Source: Paenibacillus sp. DCT19
GTDB taxonomy: Bacteria; Bacillota; Bacilli; Paenibacillales; Paenibacillaceae
NCBI RefSeq assembly: GCF_003268635.1
Contig: NZ_CP029639.1
Location: forward strand, 3,359,501-3,423,500
Direction of reading: 5' to 3'
Length of the DNA stretch: 64,000 nt
The translations under genes and the position numbers were made by a program. The first letter of the stretch is position 1; every line of letters begins with the position of its first letter. Shown here piece after piece: positions 1 to 9,506 of the stretch. Under the pieces are notes generated by a model. It made no database searches. It was given only the letters and a program-made list of their open reading frames with translations, and was not told the origin of the DNA.

Positions 1-2
1 TC

Positions 3-350
3 TTTAGAAGAATTATAGATTTCTTACCATCAACAGATACTGCATATAGAGAATCAATTGCTACATACGGTGAAGTACTTGAAACTATAATTATTGAGGA
101 TATCTTCATGCCCGAGATTCTAAAACTGCTAAGCGAAGAAAGTAACATCAGTTTGTTAGAACGTATTTTTGACTATTTTGAAGAAGTATCTACTTGTGGA
201 GATGCTCATTTGATAAATCTTTTATCAATTACGGCATTAGAGGTACTCGGTAATGATAGATCGATTCTAGCAATCGCACAGCAATACATGGGACCTGCAA
301 CGACACAACTTCAAATCGAAGCTGATAGAGACATCGGTAGGAGCGTCTAA
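3..350 (+). CDS. C-terminal part of an unrecognised protein, cut by the left edge
   Basis: The frame is open from the first bases of the window to the TAA at 348-350, so only the last 115 or so residues are visible. An internal ATG at 108 has no good ribosome binding site and is not taken as a start. The visible part is predicted mostly helical and acidic, with FLP, GEVLETIIIED and a closing GPATTQLQ segment. The pattern loosely recalls small DUF7674-type proteins of Firmicutes, but I do not recognise it firmly and assign no function. Confidence 0.55.
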   Translation, partial: FRRIIDFLPSTDTAYRESIATYGEVLETIIIEDIFMPEILKLLSEESNISLLERIFDYFEEVSTCGDAHLINLLSITALEVLGNDRSILAIAQQYMGPATTQLQIEADRDIGRSV

Positions 351-400
351 GGTCGATAGATGCTTCTATGATATCCACGAACTCACGAAGGTAATAATAC

Positions 401-436
401 AAAAAGAGAGCATCCCCTCGTAAACAAGAGATGCCC
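401..436 (-). terminator. Rho-independent terminator of the stalk-GH18 gene
   Basis: Read on the minus strand, GCATCTCTT pairs with AGGGGATGC (two G-U pairs) around a short loop and is followed by CTCTTTTTG. It lies about 45 bases downstream of the stop codon of the minus-strand gene ending at 482. Confidence 0.6.
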
Positions 437-481
437 ACCAATATTCAATATCACTATCTGTCTAAAGGTCGCTCAGGACAT

Positions 482-1756
482 TTATTCTTTAACTACAGAA
501 GCACCCACAGCATCTTCCATCTGATCGTTGTAGAGACGGAACAAACCTAGACGCCAGAAGGCTGCCCCTTTCAGATCATAACGCTTCGCGAGTCCGAGCT
601 TATCATCAACAGAAGATGGGGTTTCACTATTTAAGCTGATACCTAGCAACAGTTTTTCCTTCGGAACACCTGCTTGCAGTGCTAACTCAATCGCTTGCTG
701 CACAAGGCTGTTAGGTTCAGGTACCTGGGCAGTGGTACCCACAGGATTGAACTGATAAGCCATGATGATCAGATCATCGGCTGTGGCAGCGAGTGTTTTG
801 TAATCATAACCCTTGTATGAACTATTTAATGGAGGTACCGCTAACGATAGGGAGGTGTCTGCTTCTAGGGAAGCTCTTAATTCTTTAACATAATTATTCA
901 GCAACTTCTGCTGCTGTACCGGATCTAATTTGAAGCCCAATCCTTCAAAGTCAAGAACAACTCCGCCGAATCCATTCTCCGCAACCGCCGTGCTAATCCC
1001 TTGAATCGACTTCTTGCGCAAACTACTGTCACTTAATACTTTCGTTAACTCACCGTTACCATCTAGAGCATAAACCATGAGATAGGGTTTAATATCCTGA
1101 TCTGCCGCATCTGCCACAATGGATTGGGGCGTAATGTCACCCGCTGCAGCAGGGAAGTTGTACTCATCTCCCTGAAGGGTGAATTGTCCTTCGCGATCAA
1201 TCCGACTCCAGCCAAACACAACGGAGTTCATGGTAGACACAAGATCTATTTCATGGAAAGCTCTCACCGCATAGAACGCTCTCAAATGCATCTCGCGCTG
1301 CGGCGAAACAAGAGATACGGTTCGTGTGGATTGATCCCATTTTACACCAACTCCGAATTGACTGCTAAATGAGCTTAACGGGATGAGTACACGACCTTCT
1401 CTTTGGACGGGTGCAGCAGCGAGTTTAACCTTTTTGCCATTAACCGTTGCCGTGGAACTTCCTACCTGAAGCAATACCTCGGTTGTCTGTCCTTTTACCT
1501 TGCCAACAGCTTTGACCGTCTGTGTCTTACTGTTCCACTCGATACCAACACCTAGCGATTCCCCGACTGTCCGGAACGGAACGTAGGTGACGCCTTTTTC
1601 TATACGGGGTGCTGCATCAAACTTCAGAGCGATATTATCCAGTTTGACGGTGATTGCTGGTGCAGCCGAAATGGTTGATAGATTCGGAAGAGTGCCAAGT
1701 AACGAGAAGGCAAGCACGGTTGCCGCGGTAGTTTTCATTATTTTCTTATAAAGCAT
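482..1756 (-). CDS. Secreted stalk-domain protein with GH18-like barrel
   Basis: 424 residues. A signal peptide (about residues 1-32, ending SAA) is followed by a copper-amine-oxidase N-terminal-type stalk domain (about 35-150) with the usual YVPFR and paired LIPLSSF-like strands. A glycosidase family 18-like barrel follows (about 160-420). Its barrel has VVLDFEGLG, which fits the D-x-E end of the GH18 signature, keeping the acid/base glutamate although the first Asp of the DxxDxDxE motif is Gly. YaaH/SleL-type enzymes act on spore or wall N-acetylglucosamine polymers. A wall or spore-cortex substrate is inferred, not shown. The ATG start has GGAGGT 11 bases upstream. The gene stands alone with its own terminator. 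Confidence 0.8.
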   Translation of the reverse strand: MLYKKIMKTTAATVLAFSLLGTLPNLSTISAAPAITVKLDNIALKFDAAPRIEKGVTYVPFRTVGESLGVGIEWNSKTQTVKAVGKVKGQTTEVLLQVGSSTATVNGKKVKLAAAPVQREGRVLIPLSSFSSQFGVGVKWDQSTRTVSLVSPQREMHLRAFYAVRAFHEIDLVSTMNSVVFGWSRIDREGQFTLQGDEYNFPAAAGDITPQSIVADAADQDIKPYLMVYALDGNGELTKVLSDSSLRKKSIQGISTAVAENGFGGVVLDFEGLGFKLDPVQQQKLLNNYVKELRASLEADTSLSLAVPPLNSSYKGYDYKTLAATADDLIIMAYQFNPVGTTAQVPEPNSLVQQAIELALQAGVPKEKLLLGISLNSETPSSVDDKLGLAKRYDLKGAAFWRLGLFRLYNDQMEDAVGASVVKE

Positions 1757-2041
1757 GATTGATTATTACCTCCAACTCTCACATTAATCGTAACTACATA
1801 CATGAACAAAATCTAGAAATCCAGTTTACCGTAGTATAGCAAAAATTGAATAGAGTTCCAATTCCAAGAGAGTCGATATATGGTGTAATTCATATAACTC
1901 CAGATGATTACTTATAGAAACGGAATGGAATATGAGGAAAAGGAATAAAGTAGCTTGTATAGGCTCAAGATTACGGCAGCTTGGGAATGGGTAATAGGTA
2001 TTGATAAAAGGATGTATTTCTTCCAATAGAAGGGGTTCCTC

Positions 2042-3202
2042 ATGAATCATTCCATGAACTTATCCAGTGCAGCTATTCTGGGAATGGGAACGGCATTGCC
2101 CGTTCATTCTGTACCACAGACTGATATCGCCGAGCTTATTGCTTCTTCTCTTCATGATCGTCCAGATCTTGCTCGTTTTGCGAAACGGGTATTTAAATCC
2201 TGCGGGGTAGATACGCGTTACACCGTTGAACCCAGCTACCTCGGTACACTTGAACATTGTCGTTACCTTCCTTCCACCGATGAATCGGATATTCCCACGA
2301 CCAAAGAACGAATGAATACATACAAACAAGAAGCTCTTCCGTTAGGCATTGAAGCTGCCCAGAAAGCTTTGCAGGATGCGGATATGTCTCCGGATAAAAT
2401 TACACATCTAATCACGGTCAGTTGTACAGGACAGTATTCACCTGGATTGGAAGTACAACTGATTCCTCAACTGGGATTATCGCCTCGTGTCAATCGGATG
2501 CCACTCATTTTTCATGGATGTGCAGCTGGTTTAAAAGCCATTCAAATGGCTCGGGATATCGTGCAAGGCGCACCTGGATCACAAGTCTTAATCGTATGTG
2601 TGGAATTGTGTACCCTACATTTTCAGCCGGTGAAAGAGAGAGAGTCGTTGTTCTCGGCATCTTTATTCGGTGACGGGGCATCAGCCTGTATCGTAGGCGC
2701 ACCACAGTCCCAGGAGACACACTATCTTGATCTGGGAACGGGATATTCGGTTCTTCTGCCAGACTCCACGGAGGATATGACTTGGGAAGTAGGTAACCAC
2801 GGTTACGATCTGTATTTGTCCCCTCGCATCCCTAAACTGTTAGGTGTTCATCTAGAGGAAGAGCTTAGACAGTTACTTCAGAGCGAAGAGTTACCTGAGC
2901 TCTGGGCTATTCACCCCGGAGGAAGAGGCATCGTGGATGCTGTGCAGAATGTGATGAATCTGGAAGATGAACAAACGAAGTATAGTCGGGAGATTCTTAG
3001 AACGGTCGGCAATCTGTCTTCCAACACGATTCTGTTTGTGCTGAACGCAATGCGCGCTGAGATGGCTGCTGGGCAGAGACCTTCTACCAAGGGGGTTGCA
3101 ATGGCATTTGGACCAGGTCTAACCGCTGAGCTTATGAAGTTCACCTATGTACCTGCGTTCTCTTCAGCCGTTAAGGAGGAGAAGGATCATGCCCTTCTTT
3201 AG
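2042..3202 (+). CDS. Type III polyketide synthase (BpsA/chalcone-synthase-like)
   Basis: 386 residues, the normal length for the family. The catalytic triad is visible: Cys160 in FHGCAAG, His291 in AIHPGG and Asn328 in LSSN. The C-terminal GPG loop (AFGPGL, about 355-360) is also present. These enzymes condense long-chain acyl starters with malonyl-CoA to alkylpyrones or alkylresorcinols. The gene begins a three-gene operon with a methyltransferase and a flavoprotein, the same trio as the Streptomyces srsABC phenolic-lipid operon and an extension of Bacillus bpsAB. GAAGGGG precedes the ATG; a second ATG four codons in is possible. The start/stop overlap with the next gene suggests translational coupling. 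Product identity is inference. Confidence 0.88.
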   Translation: MNHSMNLSSAAILGMGTALPVHSVPQTDIAELIASSLHDRPDLARFAKRVFKSCGVDTRYTVEPSYLGTLEHCRYLPSTDESDIPTTKERMNTYKQEALPLGIEAAQKALQDADMSPDKITHLITVSCTGQYSPGLEVQLIPQLGLSPRVNRMPLIFHGCAAGLKAIQMARDIVQGAPGSQVLIVCVELCTLHFQPVKERESLFSASLFGDGASACIVGAPQSQETHYLDLGTGYSVLLPDSTEDMTWEVGNHGYDLYLSPRIPKLLGVHLEEELRQLLQSEELPELWAIHPGGRGIVDAVQNVMNLEDEQTKYSREILRTVGNLSSNTILFVLNAMRAEMAAGQRPSTKGVAMAFGPGLTAELMKFTYVPAFSSAVKEEKDHALL

Positions 3203-3920
3203 AACATTGTCCATTAGAGCACGCGAGGATGAACTTATGGACGATTTCTCTATGGGTGGTGACGATTTACGGGAAGCACTCAAACACTTGCGGCGACTGA
3301 ACAAAATATTTGCTGCTCCTGGTCCCACCTTATCAGGTGTTGAGAAGCTATGGAAAGAGATCGGCTGTCCTGATCAGCTTCATATTATGGATGTTGGAGC
3401 CGGTTCAGGAGATGTGAATGAGAAGTTGCTCCGGTGGTCTGACAAAAAAGGCGTTAAACTGCACATTACACTCATCGACATGACAGAAGAGGCGTGTGTA
3501 GAGGCAAGACGACTATTTCAAAATGAACCGAGAGTCAGTGTGCAGCGTGCAGATGTCATGGATCTGCCTGATGCTTCTGCTGACATCGTAACAGGCTCTC
3601 AATTTGTACATCACTTTGACGGCCAACAACTGATTGATATCGTCTCCCAGATGCTGCGCATCTCCAGATACGGTGTTGTCATTAATGATATTCATCGCCA
3701 TCCAGTTTCCTATACGGCCGTGTGGATTACAACGCGCTTAATTTCACGTAATCGCTACATTCGCCATGATGGACCGCTATCCGTTGCTAAAGGCTTCACA
3801 GGCAAGGACTGGCAGGAACTAAAGGAGAAGCTCAACCATCATACGATGAGTTACAGTTGGAAACCTCTGTTTCGTTATTCTGTTGTTATTCCGAATGATG
3901 CGGTCAAGACATTATCCTAG
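3189..3920 (+). CDS. SAM-dependent class I methyltransferase of the polyketide operon
   Basis: 243 residues. Motif I is IMDVGAGSGD (about residues 66-75), followed by LIDMTEEA and the acidic ADVMDLPD loop expected of a Rossmann methyltransferase. The ATG at 3189 is chosen because AAGGAGG sits 10 bases upstream; the longer frame back to 3147 has no such site. It overlaps the synthase gene by 14 bases. B. subtilis bpsB encodes an isoprenylcysteine-methyltransferase-like membrane enzyme, so this soluble class I enzyme is an analogue rather than an orthologue. O-methylation of the polyketide lipid is the inferred role, as for SrsB. Confidence 0.8.
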   Translation: MPFFRTLSIRAREDELMDDFSMGGDDLREALKHLRRLNKIFAAPGPTLSGVEKLWKEIGCPDQLHIMDVGAGSGDVNEKLLRWSDKKGVKLHITLIDMTEEACVEARRLFQNEPRVSVQRADVMDLPDASADIVTGSQFVHHFDGQQLIDIVSQMLRISRYGVVINDIHRHPVSYTAVWITTRLISRNRYIRHDGPLSVAKGFTGKDWQELKEKLNHHTMSYSWKPLFRYSVVIPNDAVKTLS

Positions 3921-3954
3921 GAAAAAACTCGAATTAGGAAGGGCAGGTGTAATC

Positions 3955-5106
3955 GTGTCCAAACAAGTTGACGTTATTGTCATTGGAGCGGGGATTGCTG
4001 GTAGTACCTGCGCATTGCAGCTTGCGAAGCAAGGGCATGAAGTGATTTTGATGGATAGTCAAGAATTTCCCCGTCACAAAACATGTGGTGAGTTCATGTC
4101 TCCTGAGACCAAGGAGATGCTGGAATACCTGGATATCCATCTAGAACAGAAGCTTCAGCCAACAACGATGGATCGTGCGCAGATTATTATGCCTGACGGA
4201 GGCGAGATCGAAGCTCCCTTACCAGGCAACGCATATGGAATTAGTCGTTATGAGCTAGATTGCATTTTGCATCAAGCTGCATTGGAAGCGGGAACTACGA
4301 TACTAACCAAATCAACCGTAACGAAGATTGAACAGCCGCAAGCTGGCCTTTATGAAGTGCAGTTTAAGCAAAATGGAGAGCTAGTTCAGTACCGCGCCAA
4401 AGCTGTGATCGGTGCACATGGAACCAAGAAGCCACGTGGGGTTGTTCCATCTGCAGAGAATTTACGAGATGAAACGGTCTATGTAGGAATAAAATCTCAT
4501 TTTACTGGTATGCAGATCCCACCACGAGTTGAGTTGTACTTTTGCGAAGGTGGATATGTTGGCATCTCTCCAATTGAAAATGGAAAGACCAATGTGGCGG
4601 CATTGTTGACACTGGAAACGGTACAAGGAAGCGGAACATCGGTGCCTGATATATTACATGCAGCATCCCTAACCAATCAAAGATTAGCAGATCGGCTGGC
4701 TGAAGGAGAGGCCGTTCCGGGTACGCAAGTATCCATAGCACCGCTGAATCTCTCTAACATACCAGAGCCGTGGTCACAATATCCTCATATCGGTGATGCA
4801 ATGATGATGATTCCACCACTAAGTGGAGATGGCATGTCAATTGCACTTCGTTCTTCATTGTTGTGTGCGCAGTACACAGACCGTTATCTCCGTGGTGAGC
4901 TGGATGATAAAGCATGGGCAAGTGAGTATATGTTGGCAGCGAATCAGGAATTCACTCAACTGCTTAAACGGACTAGAGCAATTCAAAAGCTGGCCTTTGC
5001 TAAAGTTAACGTATATTATCCTAAACTTGTGCAGATGATGCCTAGCTTGGCATCTTATATTGTGCAAGCCACACGTTTACCTCATATGAATAAGACGAAT
5101 AGATAA
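3955..5106 (+). CDS. FAD-dependent oxidoreductase (geranylgeranyl-reductase/PHBH-like)
   Basis: 383 residues from the GTG at 3955, which follows AGGAAGGGCAGG. The N-terminal dinucleotide fold has VIGAGIAGS (Gly11, 13, 16) and the chain later carries KTCGEF and a GDAMMMIPPLSGDG FAD-phosphate segment, typical of the GG-reductase/monooxygenase superfamily. A small in-frame extension upstream to 3883 overlaps the methyltransferase and lacks a ribosome binding site. As the third gene of the operon it is the likely hydroxylase or reductase that modifies the polyketide, comparable to SrsC. A terminator follows. Confidence 0.8.
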   Translation: MSKQVDVIVIGAGIAGSTCALQLAKQGHEVILMDSQEFPRHKTCGEFMSPETKEMLEYLDIHLEQKLQPTTMDRAQIIMPDGGEIEAPLPGNAYGISRYELDCILHQAALEAGTTILTKSTVTKIEQPQAGLYEVQFKQNGELVQYRAKAVIGAHGTKKPRGVVPSAENLRDETVYVGIKSHFTGMQIPPRVELYFCEGGYVGISPIENGKTNVAALLTLETVQGSGTSVPDILHAASLTNQRLADRLAEGEAVPGTQVSIAPLNLSNIPEPWSQYPHIGDAMMMIPPLSGDGMSIALRSSLLCAQYTDRYLRGELDDKAWASEYMLAANQEFTQLLKRTRAIQKLAFAKVNVYYPKLVQMMPSLASYIVQATRLPHMNKTNR

Positions 5107-5119
5107 TAGTCATTAGCAT

Positions 5120-5148
5120 GAGGGTGGCCTGAGCCAGCCTCTTTTTTT
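5120..5148 (+). terminator. Terminator of the polyketide operon
   Basis: GAGGGTGGC and GCCAGCCTC form a 9-bp stem with one G-G mismatch and a CTGA loop, followed by seven T. It is 14 bases past the flavoprotein stop codon. Confidence 0.75.
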
Positions 5149-5283
5149 ATACAAGACAACTCTTCGAGACATTATGCGAATCTCGCAAATTGTACACGAA
5201 AACCATAAATGATAGAATACAACAGAAGATATAGCAAATAAATCTAATTTTTCAGACAAGTGGATCATCGAGGAGGAATTCTG

Positions 5284-8200
5284 ATGAGCAAAATGGAAGA
5301 GTTGACGATAACCATCGTAGAATATGAGCCACGATATGCCCGTTCGATCGCGGATATGTGGAATGCTAGTCACGAGAGTTGGGGTGGAGATAACTCCCTG
5401 CAAACGGAACAGACTATCCTCCAAGAGCATCATCACAGCACGCATCTTCATGTGTTTCTGGCACTTGTTGGTGAAGAGGTCGTTGGGTATTGCAGCTTCT
5501 CTCATTATAAAGAGGATAAAGGTGCGCTGTATATTCCACTATTAAATGTACGACCAGATTATCATGGATACAAAATTGGAAAGAGACTTGTGTTACGTGC
5601 TATTGAGCAGACGTTGAAGCTGGGATATCCAAGGCTTGATCTGTATACGTGGCCGGGGAATATCAAAGCAGTTCCTACGTATAAGAAGAGCGGATTTTTT
5701 TGGGAGAAAAGAGACGACACCACACATCTAATGAACCTGATCCCATCGGTGTTACAAACAGATGCGGCTAAGCCTTATTTTGAACAACTCGATTGGTACG
5801 TGGATAGTGTACGTGAAATTCTGGTGGAGCCAGATGGAAGACAAGAGCGTGGTTTTGATTATTTTACATATGAATGGCGTAAGGCAGATGTGAGTCTGAA
5901 AATGGAGTATGAACGCACTGGACGGGGCTTAAGACTTATTGAAACAAATGACTATCTAATTCAAGCAACGATTTTGCATGAACATAAACTTCCGTTTGGT
6001 TCAACATATAATATTAGGTATGAGGCTGTAAATAAAAGCGGAAAGCCCCTTACGATTGAAGTGAAGGGCGTAAGCAATACCGATATTCAGTTTGATTTAC
6101 AGGGAGCACGATCTGTAGAGCGACAAGAACACATTGAGGGTAGTTTTCTGGTTCATCCGATCCAACGAGAACAGGATGTATTTCAGACACACCCTGTGGT
6201 TGAAGCGGAAGTGCGCATCAATGGACAAGCAGCTACCTTCAAGCTAGGGATTGAACCGAAATTTCCTGTAAAGGTTAAAGCTTATGCCCCTGGACGATCC
6301 TTATATATCGGTGATGGGTTCGAGCTAGATTTCACGGTGGAAAATGAGTATGACGAGGATACGGTATTTGCATTTCGTTTACCGAGTGATGATGTCCTGT
6401 CTTTTAGCCAACCCGATGTTCAAATTCAGGTTCCGGCGAAGAGTCGTCTTACAGTTTCCCTCACTGCTCAATTGTTGAGCTATGGAATCTGGCATCATCA
6501 TTTTGACGTATATCATGTATCTGGAGAGGAACGTTCTATAGTCCTTTCACAAGAGACGAGTCTTGTCTTCCCTGGAATTCAATCCGCTTTTGGAGGGGAA
6601 ACAGAACATGACTGGGTGATTTCCAATGGGAGATACTCGGTTCAACTTAACAAAATAAACAATAATGTATCGATCTATGAGGGGAAAGAAAGTACATTTT
6701 ATTTGAATTTTCCTCAATTGGGTCTACCATATGTCTCTGAATTTAAGAAGACGCGTGCAACGCGAGTAACCTACCGTCAAGAGCATGGGATGGTGCTCGA
6801 AGCTGAGTATGATCTTGCATCTAGTACGGTGAAACTAGTTCAGATCATCCAATTATATAGCAATGGAACGATAAGCCGTCATCACATCGTAGAGAACAAG
6901 TCCAAGACCGCTCGTAATGAACCTATATTTCTGAAAGAAGGATTTCATCTTGGATCAGGGATTAGTGTTATTCCCTATGAGGATCAATACGTCGATGTTA
7001 GACAAGGACCAGACGCCTCAAACGCGGATTACTGGCAACTGGACAACGTGACCGAAAATTGGATTTTCACCGATGTTGGAGATTCTACGCGGGGCATCAC
7101 TTGGCCGCAAGATAAGCAGCTTATTGTGGATGGCAGATCCTTTGCTATTGAGCACGAGCTTCATTTCCCCCAAGGAGGCCGGATTGAGACTAAACCCATT
7201 CGTATCGCTCTAGGGACATGGAATAATTGGCGCGATTTCCGTTCCTTTGCCCAAAGTAATGAAGCTGTGGAAGAGCTAGAGTCCATTCCTCAACTTCAGA
7301 CGAAGGTGAATCAAGGGAATCCCTTTTTACATGGGACGTTAGAGGTCGAGATCTCAGAGCAAAAGAACGCATTTTTGGAAGGTGAGATTACACTCTCTAC
7401 TGAAAAAGCTAGTACATCAACGCAGAAACAGCATGTGTCTATAGACCAAGCGTTGAATCGCATTGTAACACCAATGACCTGGCAGTATGGGCAAGAAGCA
7501 GATTTAATGTCACTGCAGATGAGTATGGAGACGTATGAGATAACTCGAGCTCGGTTGGTATTTCCCGGTTCGAATCAACCGATTAATCATCAGTTGGATC
7601 AGACAGAGTATGGTGACGTTCTTACGGTAAGCAACGGTGTTCTCCAATTTCAAGCGAGCAATACCTTTGCACCAGCCTTATTTTCTCTGAAGCATCATGG
7701 TGTAGAATGGCTAGAGTCCTCTTATCCTAAACCTGGGCCAAAATCATGGTGGAATCCTTGGCTTGGTGGCATCTCTAGCGAAATACATGGGTTATCAACG
7801 ACAAGTGTCCTTGGAGAAGAACGTGAAGCAAATTTTATAGCGCTTGAGGATAACCTAGGCAATGCTTGGTCAGGAATTAGAATGAGTGTCAGGATTCAAA
7901 AAAATGCGAAATTAAGAGGCCTCGTACTTCATCATTACTATTTAACTCTGCCAGGTGTACCTGTGCTTGCTACGACCACTCGAATAGAGCAGAATATGGG
8001 TGTGCCGCTGAAACCTTTCAGTTACGCTAATCAATCCTTCTACCGGGCAAGCAATGAACTTACGGATACGAGAATAGATGTGAAAAATGATGCTGGCGAG
8101 CCCATTACCTACAAGGCTGGAAGGGTGCAATATGGAATCGATGTATCGAGCGGAATGATTCAATATGGCTCACAAGAACGCAAAGAACGTCTCACCTTTG

Positions 8201-8415
8201 TGGCACATCCGGAAATGGACGGAGTGAACTTACGAGTTAATAATCATATTGTTTCGTCAGTAGTAGAGGAAGAACTTGAGCTGCGAGATGGTGAGCAGCA
8301 TTTCAGTAGACCACAGTTCTATATCATCTCAGATCTGATAGCTCCTGAGGAAGCGTATCAGGACTTACGCAATATTCGTTTTGATCCTATGAAAGTAGAA
8401 AGGATAATTCCATGA
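5284..8415 (+). CDS. Giant GNAT acetyltransferase with long beta-sandwich extension
   Basis: 1043 residues. Residues about 8-150 form a GNAT domain: VEYEPRYARSIADMWN at the start, VVGYCSF, and LNVRPDYHGYKIGKRL as the acetyl-CoA loop. The rest has no helix-rich catalytic core that I recognise. Two Ig/NEW3-like segments (about 190-430) precede two galactose-mutarotase-like supersandwich regions, starting near residues 447 (NGRYSVQLNKIN) and 782 (SNGVLQFQ). There is no signal peptide, so the protein is probably cytoplasmic. The ATG at 5284 has GGAGGAATTCTG directly upstream; an ATG at 5260 lacks a site. Its TGA overlaps the next start as ATGA, so it is coupled to the downstream metal-dependent hydrolase. 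Substrate unknown; a glycan or glycoconjugate is a guess from the supersandwich folds. Confidence 0.75.
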   Translation: MSKMEELTITIVEYEPRYARSIADMWNASHESWGGDNSLQTEQTILQEHHHSTHLHVFLALVGEEVVGYCSFSHYKEDKGALYIPLLNVRPDYHGYKIGKRLVLRAIEQTLKLGYPRLDLYTWPGNIKAVPTYKKSGFFWEKRDDTTHLMNLIPSVLQTDAAKPYFEQLDWYVDSVREILVEPDGRQERGFDYFTYEWRKADVSLKMEYERTGRGLRLIETNDYLIQATILHEHKLPFGSTYNIRYEAVNKSGKPLTIEVKGVSNTDIQFDLQGARSVERQEHIEGSFLVHPIQREQDVFQTHPVVEAEVRINGQAATFKLGIEPKFPVKVKAYAPGRSLYIGDGFELDFTVENEYDEDTVFAFRLPSDDVLSFSQPDVQIQVPAKSRLTVSLTAQLLSYGIWHHHFDVYHVSGEERSIVLSQETSLVFPGIQSAFGGETEHDWVISNGRYSVQLNKINNNVSIYEGKESTFYLNFPQLGLPYVSEFKKTRATRVTYRQEHGMVLEAEYDLASSTVKLVQIIQLYSNGTISRHHIVENKSKTARNEPIFLKEGFHLGSGISVIPYEDQYVDVRQGPDASNADYWQLDNVTENWIFTDVGDSTRGITWPQDKQLIVDGRSFAIEHELHFPQGGRIETKPIRIALGTWNNWRDFRSFAQSNEAVEELESIPQLQTKVNQGNPFLHGTLEVEISEQKNAFLEGEITLSTEKASTSTQKQHVSIDQALNRIVTPMTWQYGQEADLMSLQMSMETYEITRARLVFPGSNQPINHQLDQTEYGDVLTVSNGVLQFQASNTFAPALFSLKHHGVEWLESSYPKPGPKSWWNPWLGGISSEIHGLSTTSVLGEEREANFIALEDNLGNAWSGIRMSVRIQKNAKLRGLVLHHYYLTLPGVPVLATTTRIEQNMGVPLKPFSYANQSFYRASNELTDTRIDVKNDAGEPITYKAGRVQYGIDVSSGMIQYGSQERKERLTFVAHPEMDGVNLRVNNHIVSSVVEEELELRDGEQHFSRPQFYIISDLIAPEEAYQDLRNIRFDPMKVERIIP

Positions 8416-9271
8416 AGATTATAGATGCACATGTTCATTATTCTAATATTGCAGCTTTCAAAGAGACTGCGGAAACTTTAGCATCAATTGATTATAGTGA
8501 AAAAGGTTTGCTTGAAGAATTCAGTAAAGCTGGTGTTATTGCTGGGGTTGGGATGGGCGTTACTGAGACTGTCCCAGACGCGTTTCCTGATCCCAATGCG
8601 CTTAATCCAATGCTGCTTGACCTGAGTGAAGGGCTTCCTAATCATCTCTATACCTGTATTGGTATTAATCCATTAACCTTACATTTGGAGGGGCAGCTTG
8701 ATGCAATAGAACAATCGCTGCGCTCAGAGTATGTGGTGGGTATCAAGTTATATGCAGGCTATTATCACTTTAATGTTGGCGACGAAATATATGATCCTAT
8801 ATACAAGCTGGCTTCAACGTACCAGATGCCCATTGTCATTCACGGGGACTGACGTATTCAGATCGTGGACTCTTGAAGTATTCACACCCGCTCTCGATGG
8901 AAGAGACGTTTCTGAAGCACCGTGATCTGACTTTTATGTTGTGTCATTTGGGTGATCCTTGGGTGATGGACACAGCTGCATTGCTGGAGAAAAACCCTAA
9001 TCTCTACACTGATCTATCCGGATGGATCGTCGGAGATGCGGCGAAGGTTGAGCGGCTGTTGCAGGAGCAGACCTATACAGATCATTTCCGCCGTGCCATT
9101 GTATTTGCTGAGAAATATGATCGGCTGGTGTTTGGAACCGATTGGCCGCTGGTTCAATTGGAGCCGTATATACAATTTGTAAAGCATCTGATTCCTGAGG
9201 CTCATTGGGAGGATGTATTTTATAACAATGCACTGCGTGTGTTTCCAAAGCTAGCGCAGATGATGGAATAA
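8412..9271 (+). pseudogene. Amidohydrolase (TIM-barrel) family protein, frame-interrupted
   Basis: The first frame (8412-8852) begins MKIIDAHVHYS, the metal-binding HxH of amidohydrolase-2 enzymes, and runs to MPIVIHGD. The second (to 9271) continues LKYSHPLSMEETF, CHLGDPW, FGTDWPL, the expected next motifs. The two are joined at GGGG 8844-8847: adding one G gives an uninterrupted ~286-residue protein. The break therefore looks like a one-base loss, either a sequencing error or a recent mutation. It starts in the ATGA overlap with the giant GNAT gene and is followed by a terminator, so the two form one operon. The substrate is unknown. Confidence 0.8.
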
Positions 9272-9350
9272 CTGCAGCAATTAGGATATTCGAGGTAAAG
9301 GGATCCAAAATGACTAAGAACAAGAAGAAGGAATACGAAGTAGAGAGTGA

Positions 9351-9371
9351 GCCGCCTGAAGGCGGCTTTTT
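9351..9371 (+). terminator. Terminator after the GNAT-amidohydrolase operon
   Basis: GCCGCC-TGAA-GGCGGC is a perfect 6-bp GC stem with a tetraloop, followed by TTTTT. It is 80 bases past the hydrolase stop. Confidence 0.85.
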
Positions 9372-9426
9372 ACTATACATATGTGCATGTGAACTGGAAA
9401 GAGGTGATGTGCGGTGATGTCGAGGT

Positions 9427-9455
9427 TTGTCGAGGATAACAATGTTAGGTATAGT
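9427..9455 (+). promoter_or_regulatory. Possible SigA promoter of the HssRS-like operon
   Basis: TTGTCG and TATAGT are 17 bases apart, about 50 bases before the response-regulator start. The match is moderate and the position fits. Confidence 0.4.
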
Positions 9456-9506
9456 ATAATGATATTTAATTGAATTATAAGATGCTACATAAGGAGATAG
9501 AGAACT

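Noticed and set aside
229..441. Minus-strand frame opposite the left-edge gene
   Set aside because: It overlaps the open partial gene and the terminator of the stalk-GH18 gene and has no binding site.
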